Shown: piece after piece, positions 6,494 through 9,458 of the stretch
How the letters are laid out: each line of letters opens with the position of its first letter
How positions within the stretch are numbered: the first letter of the stretch is position 1
Source of the DNA: Clostridium sp. CAG:1219
GTDB taxonomy: Bacteria; Bacillota; Clostridia; TANB77; CAG-465
Direction of reading: 5' to 3'
Assembly (NCBI GenBank): GCA_000433335.1
Contig: HF996697.1
Coordinates: 1 to 9,458 of the forward strand
DNA: 9,458 nucleotides
The notes under the pieces: generated by a model
What the model was told of the DNA's origin: nothing
Databases searched by the model: none
Seen by the model: the letters and a program-made list of their open reading frames with translations, nothing else
Position numbers and translations under genes: made by a program

Positions 6494-8041
6494 ATGCCTT
6501 TAATTAAATTAGATAAAAAAATTATATTTAGTATATTATTTGTAGCTTTTCTTTTTTTATGTTGCAGTTTTATATGTGTTAATGCAGAAGAAAATGAAGG
6601 AGTAAGTCTGATAAATGAAGAAGAGTATACTCAAGGTGAGATTATAAAGGAGTATTTATCTCTAATTCAAGATGAACTTAATAATATAGATAAAGAAATT
6701 TTAAATATAAAAAATCAAAAAGAATATACAAAGTATCCTGCTGTACGTCTTAATATTCAAACACCATTTTTAGGTATAGGTGCTATAGTCGAAAATAAAC
6801 TTAATGTAAAAAAAGATTCAGCACTATTTGATTTTTCAAATAAGTATTCTATAAGAGATGTAGTAAATAGAAAAAAAATAAAAGTTCCTTCTTTTAAGAT
6901 AGGTTCTATAGTAATATTAACTTCTGATTTAGATCTTACTGGAAAGCTTTCTTTAAGTGAAGCCAACAATGCAGTATATTCTTTAAATTCATATCTTTTA
7001 CAAACAAAAGAAGTGGAAAACTTTATTGAAAGTCAAAAACCAAATCTTTTTGGCGATTATATTCCAAAGGAGATAACAAGCAAAAAACAAGAATTGTCAA
7101 ATAGAATTGGAAATATAGAAAAGAAACTAGAAAAAGATGGTACAACACTTTCAAAAATATACATATTAGATGGAACTTCAGAAGATTATAAAGATTTATA
7201 TAAAAAGTATGTTAAGCTAAATAGCAATATAAGTGAAGCAAAAAAAAGTTTAGATGATGTTTTAATTACAATAAAAGCGCTTACAGAAGTTGAAAATAAA
7301 ATATTATCATATGAAGAAGAAGAAAAAATTTTGGGTGAACAAATTCAAAATTTATATGAAATAGAGTATTTAAATATAGATATCTCAAATGTAGTAAATA
7401 CAATGTTAGATAGAGTATTGACAGTAAAGAATGATGTAAATACTTTTATAGAAACTTTTGAAATAAAAGAACAGATTAAAAATAAAGAAGAGAGTGCTCA
7501 AGAAGATACAGAAGAGAAAAATTCTGACAAGGAGATTGATACTTCTTATGAAATTGTAAGTAACGTTGAAATTAAAAATAAAGAAATATTGGATAAAATT
7601 AACACATTAGAGCTTATGTTAGAGGATAAAAAACAAAACCTTTCAGACGAGACGGAAAACGTTGATAATGTAGAGAAAAAAGTTTATACAAGTAAAGAGG
7701 ATTCAGAATTTGTAGAAAAGCTATATAACAATTATAATGAGTTAATACAAGCTTTAGATAACTTTTACAGTATGAATGATAGTAATCTATTGTCAGATAT
7801 AAGTAATAAAATTAATTCTTTGATAGGACTTGATGATGTAGATGTTACAAAATATATTAAAGATATATATTTTGATATTCCTGAAAATTTAAAAAAGTTA
7901 AGTGATAATAAAGATAATTTTATTCTTAAAATAGATAATATAGAAGCATTAAAGGCTCAAAAGAATAAACTTGTAGAAATTTATTTACAAATAAATTCTG
8001 TATATAGTAAAAAGTTAGCTATAGGTGAAATTAAAAGTTAA
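6494..8041 (+). CDS. Exported coiled-coil-rich protein of unknown function
   Basis: 515 residues; family not recognised. A long signal peptide (MPLIKLDKK, hydrophobic core about 10-29) has a likely cleavage site after VNA (31). LFLC near 20-23 is a poor lipobox, so a lipoprotein is less likely. The mature part begins with a helix (about 46-75) and a compact, probably beta-rich segment (80-150, with YPAVRLN and PFLGIGAIVENKL). Heptad-like Leu/Ile/Lys/Glu helices follow (about 190-215, 240-325 and 355-425). A very acidic linker spans about 329-348. There is no C-terminal anchor or sortase motif. ATG 6494 is used with GAGAGG at 6475-6480 (spacing 13, long); in-frame TTG 6473 lies almost at the predicted transcript start and has no RBS. 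It may be an envelope scaffold or a partner of the adjacent peptidase, but this is only contextual. Confidence 0.85.
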   Translation: MPLIKLDKKIIFSILFVAFLFLCCSFICVNAEENEGVSLINEEEYTQGEIIKEYLSLIQDELNNIDKEILNIKNQKEYTKYPAVRLNIQTPFLGIGAIVENKLNVKKDSALFDFSNKYSIRDVVNRKKIKVPSFKIGSIVILTSDLDLTGKLSLSEANNAVYSLNSYLLQTKEVENFIESQKPNLFGDYIPKEITSKKQELSNRIGNIEKKLEKDGTTLSKIYILDGTSEDYKDLYKKYVKLNSNISEAKKSLDDVLITIKALTEVENKILSYEEEEKILGEQIQNLYEIEYLNIDISNVVNTMLDRVLTVKNDVNTFIETFEIKEQIKNKEESAQEDTEEKNSDKEIDTSYEIVSNVEIKNKEILDKINTLELMLEDKKQNLSDETENVDNVEKKVYTSKEDSEFVEKLYNNYNELIQALDNFYSMNDSNLLSDISNKINSLIGLDDVDVTKYIKDIYFDIPENLKKLSDNKDNFILKIDNIEALKAQKNKLVEIYLQINSVYSKKLAIGEIKS

Positions 8042-8055
8042 AGAAAGAAATAATT

Positions 8056-8511
8056 ATGAATAGTGAGAAAAAAGGTATAAGAGTAGAAAATAGAAATGTA
8101 AATTTTAAATATGAAATTTTGGAAAGGTATGAATGTGGAATTGCGCTAAAAGGTACAGAAGTTAAATCTGTAAAAAATTCTATGTGCAATTTAAAGGATA
8201 GCTTTGCAATTATAAAGAATAACGAAGTTATATTAAAAAACATGCATATAAGTCCATATGAAATGGGAAACATAAATAACGTTGATCCTCTAAGAGATAG
8301 AAAACTTTTACTAAATAAATCAGAAATTTTAAAAATATCTTTTAAATTAAAACAAGGTGGCTTGGCACTGGTTCCAACTAAATTATACTCAAAATCTAAT
8401 CTGATAAAAGTTGAAATAGCGCTATGTAAAGGAAAAAAACTCTATGACAAGAGAGAAGATATGAAGAAAAAAGATGCAAATAAGCAGATTAATTTGTTTA
8501 AAAATGTTTAA
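8056..8511 (+). CDS. smpB: SsrA-binding protein SmpB
   Basis: 151 residues, close to the usual 150-160. SmpB binds tmRNA and, with it, rescues stalled ribosomes by trans-translation. Recognisable blocks are GIALKGTEVKSVKNS (28-42), NLKDSFAII (45-53), HISPYEMG (64-71), DPLRDRKLLLNKSEI (77-91), GLALVPTKLY (102-111) and the decoding-site tail CKGKKLYDKREDMKKKDA (124-141). The His of the N-terminal H-x-Y motif (H22 in E. coli) is Phe17 here, and the end after KKKDA is short and neutral rather than the usual basic helix. It begins 14 bases after the preceding stop codon with only an A/G-rich, GG-less upstream region, so translation may depend on coupling. No ssrA is found next to it: minus-strand genes follow. 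Confidence 0.96.
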   Translation: MNSEKKGIRVENRNVNFKYEILERYECGIALKGTEVKSVKNSMCNLKDSFAIIKNNEVILKNMHISPYEMGNINNVDPLRDRKLLLNKSEILKISFKLKQGGLALVPTKLYSKSNLIKVEIALCKGKKLYDKREDMKKKDANKQINLFKNV

Positions 8512-8520
8512 ATAATATAA

Positions 8521-8553
8521 GAAATAACCAGTATTTAAGTTACTGGTTATTTT
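8521..8553. terminator. Hairpin terminator shared by converging genes
   Basis: An 11-bp perfect stem pairs AATAACCAGTA (8523-8533) with its complement at 8541-8551 around a seven-base loop. On the plus strand TTTT follows (8550-8553), ending smpB. On the minus strand a T-rich tract follows, so it can also end the minus-strand operon. The stop codon of the last minus-strand gene (8540-8542) lies in the loop/stem. Confidence 0.85.
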
Positions 8554-8746
8554 CTGTATTTAAGTTATTATCTAAAATTTCTGAAAATGTAGAAAGTGAC
8601 GTTAGATTTTGACCAATAATTTGCAAATAATTTCCAAGTAAATTTTGTTCTACACTCGATAAATCTTTAGCAAGAATAATTGATATAACAAAGGATGACA
8701 TGAATAAATTATTACAACAATTTATATTATCATTATTATCAACCAT
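8540..8746 (-). CDS. Small Cys-Cys protein, last gene of minus-strand operon
   Basis: 68 residues; function unknown. An Asn/Asp-rich start with a Cys-Cys pair (residues 10-11) leads into a mostly helical middle (about 15-62) with repeated Leu/Ile, and an Asn-rich tail. The part with SSVEQNLLGNYLQIIGQNL loosely recalls short Clostridial proteins (DUF6774-like) that have a Leu/Gly-rich helical pair, but I am unsure of that. The ATG lies inside the preceding gene's end: the two overlap by 8 bases (ATGGTTGA), and an in-frame stop just upstream forbids an earlier start. AGGAGT is 17 bases away, too far for ordinary initiation, so coupling is likely. Its existence as a gene rests on this arrangement and on the terminator. 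Confidence 0.6.
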   Translation of the reverse strand: MVDNNDNINCCNNLFMSSFVISIILAKDLSSVEQNLLGNYLQIIGQNLTSLSTFSEILDNNLNTENNQ

Positions 8747-9041
8747 CTAGTGAAATACTATTTACTCCTATACAAACAATATGCTTTGAACAACAGTCTC
8801 CAGTTGGAACACATATATTCATAGTATAATTAGTATAAATTCTCCTTATTAGTGCATATGTACCATTTTGAATTACAACAGTAACATATGAACTTGTAAC
8901 TGCTACTACATTTAGCCTATAATTATTTTGCAAAGAGACACTTTGAGAAGTAGAGTTTATAGTTATATCAGAATTGTTAGTATTCTTTAGACAATTAAAA
9001 ATTAGAATATCCCTTATATTTAAATTTACACTAAAATTCAT
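8739..9041 (-). CDS. Cys-rich beta-type small protein, paralogue of upstream gene
   Basis: 100 residues; no family recognised. It lacks a signal peptide or membrane segment, so it would be made in the cytoplasm. The middle has alternating hydrophobic/Thr/Ser/Val stretches typical of beta strands. It shares with the 9064-9390 product the spaced pattern S-L-x3-Y-x7-T-S-S-Y-x-T-x2-I-x-N (here residues 36-59) and a later I-G-V/I (91-93). Cys residues are C17, C77, C83, C84 and C90. ATG 9041 is preferred over the in-frame ATG at 9083, because the latter lies inside the upstream gene whereas GAAAGG (9055-9060) stands 13 bases before 9041. It starts 22 bases after the upstream stop codon, so it probably shares that transcript. 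Confidence 0.7.
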   Translation of the reverse strand: MNFSVNLNIRDILIFNCLKNTNNSDITINSTSQSVSLQNNYRLNVVAVTSSYVTVVIQNGTYALIRRIYTNYTMNICVPTGDCCSKHIVCIGVNSISLDG

Positions 9042-9063
9042 ATTTATTACACTACCTTTCTTA

Positions 9064-9390
9064 CTATATAGAACTACATACAATCGTTTCTGAACAATTT
9101 ATTCTAGTTATGCCAATATAAACTCTAAGTGTTCCAGATTGAACAGGTAAGTCAAATATTCTGTAGTTATTATTTGCTATATTAAATAGTAAATTTGGTA
9201 TTTGCTCAGGATTAGAAATTTCTATAGTCGCATAACTGGAAGTACTTGACATAAATGTAACTTTATAACCAAAATTAAGTGATATTTCTGAACCATTTAC
9301 TACATTTGTGTATACATTCTCTGAAGTTCTTGCAACACCATTTTCACATGTCTTTTGCTTTATTGCAAGGGTATAACAATAATCATTCAT
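9064..9390 (-). CDS. Cys-containing beta-type small protein, first gene of minus-strand operon
   Basis: 108 residues, unrecognised. There is no signal peptide. Two N-terminal Cys (C5, C15) and two C-terminal Cys (C99, C105) flank a body with probable beta strands (about 34-60 and 86-97). It carries the same S-L-x3-Y-x7-T-S-S-Y-x-T-x2-I-x-N pattern (37-60) as the next gene. Cysteines at both ends would suit disulfide joining of subunits, as in spore coats or Ena-type spore fibres, but no homology to those is shown. GGAGGT (9397-9402) is 7 bases before ATG 9390; an in-frame ATG at 9396 touches the ribosome site and is less likely. A sigma-K-like promoter lies just upstream, giving a very short leader. 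Confidence 0.7.
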   Translation of the reverse strand: MNDYCYTLAIKQKTCENGVARTSENVYTNVVNGSEISLNFGYKVTFMSSTSSYATIEISNPEQIPNLLFNIANNNYRIFDLPVQSGTLRVYIGITRINCSETIVCSSI

Positions 9391-9396
9391 AGGCAT

Positions 9397-9402
9397 ACCT
9401 CC
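9397..9402 (-). promoter_or_regulatory. RBS deciding between two nearby ATGs
   Basis: GGAGGT on the minus strand abuts ATG 9396 but is 7 bases from ATG 9390, so initiation at 9390 is favoured. Confidence 0.75.
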
Positions 9403-9410
9403 ATTTTGTA

Positions 9411-9437
9411 TATAATATGAACAAAAAAAATATTTGT
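9411..9437 (-). promoter_or_regulatory. Candidate sigma-K promoter of the minus-strand operon
   Basis: On the minus strand AC (9437-9436), 16 bases, then CATATTATA (9419-9411). This fits the Bacillus sigma-K pattern AC-N16-17-CATANNNTA exactly. Transcription would start near 9404, directly ahead of the ribosome site. A sigma-E reading fails because the nearest AATATT is only about 9 bases from the -10. In DNA this AT-rich, chance matches are possible. Confidence 0.55.
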
Positions 9438-9458
9438 TACATACTTTAAAATAAAAGT

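Noticed and set aside
6513..6590. Lipoprotein signal in the coiled-coil protein (Cys at 23-24)
   Set aside because: The residues before the Cys (LFL) do not fit a lipobox, while VNA followed by EE gives a good ordinary signal peptidase site.
8512..8760. tmRNA (ssrA) next to smpB
   Set aside because: No tmRNA ends or tag-like reading frame followed by stops were seen; the terminator and converging coding sequence occupy the region.
9042..9083. Longer form of the second minus-strand protein starting at ATG 9083
   Set aside because: It would begin inside the upstream gene without a ribosome site, whereas ATG 9041 has GAAAGG upstream and follows the upstream stop codon.

Overview
The window looks like chromosome from a very AT-rich, spore-forming Firmicute of the Clostridia type. 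The evidence is extreme A/T codon bias, AGGAGG-type ribosome binding sites, TTG start codons, hairpin-plus-U-tract terminators, and sporulation genes (spoVS, spoIVB) beside smpB. I cannot name genus or species. No mobile elements, tRNA, rRNA or CRISPR were seen, and coding density is high: no stretch over 300 bases lacks a gene.

Layout on the plus strand: (1) 61-1296, a membrane family-2 glycosyltransferase. (2) 1389-1652, spoVS, behind a good vegetative-type promoter and closed by a strong terminator. (3) 1760-3147, a four-helix membrane protein (TIGR04086/YrzE-like) two bases ahead of spoIVB, the forespore PDZ serine protease that signals activation of pro-sigma-K. (4) 3279-4424, a secreted D-Ala-D-Ala carboxypeptidase starting at TTG, then a strong terminator. 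(5) 4529-6444, an unrecognised polytopic membrane protein and a membrane-anchored HExxH metallopeptidase, driven by a near-consensus sigma-A promoter. (6) 6494-8511, an exported coiled-coil-rich protein of unknown function with its own extended -10 promoter, followed closely by smpB. A hairpin shared with the converging genes ends this block.

Layout on the minus strand (9437 down to 8540): three small genes form a tight, apparently co-transcribed set. The first two encode Cys-containing, apparently beta-rich proteins of about 100 residues that are paralogues of each other. The third encodes a 68-residue protein with a Cys-Cys pair and overlaps the second by 8 bases. Upstream is a close match to a sigma-K promoter (AC, 16 bases, CATATTATA), so the set may encode late mother-cell proteins of the spore coat or surface. 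This is the strongest candidate for something undescribed.

Possible functional thread (inference): spoIVB feeds the checkpoint that releases active sigma-K, and the minus-strand operon looks like a sigma-K target. The D-Ala-D-Ala carboxypeptidase could modify cortex or vegetative peptidoglycan. The sigma-A-driven envelope genes (4529-8041) have no sequence link to sporulation that I can see.
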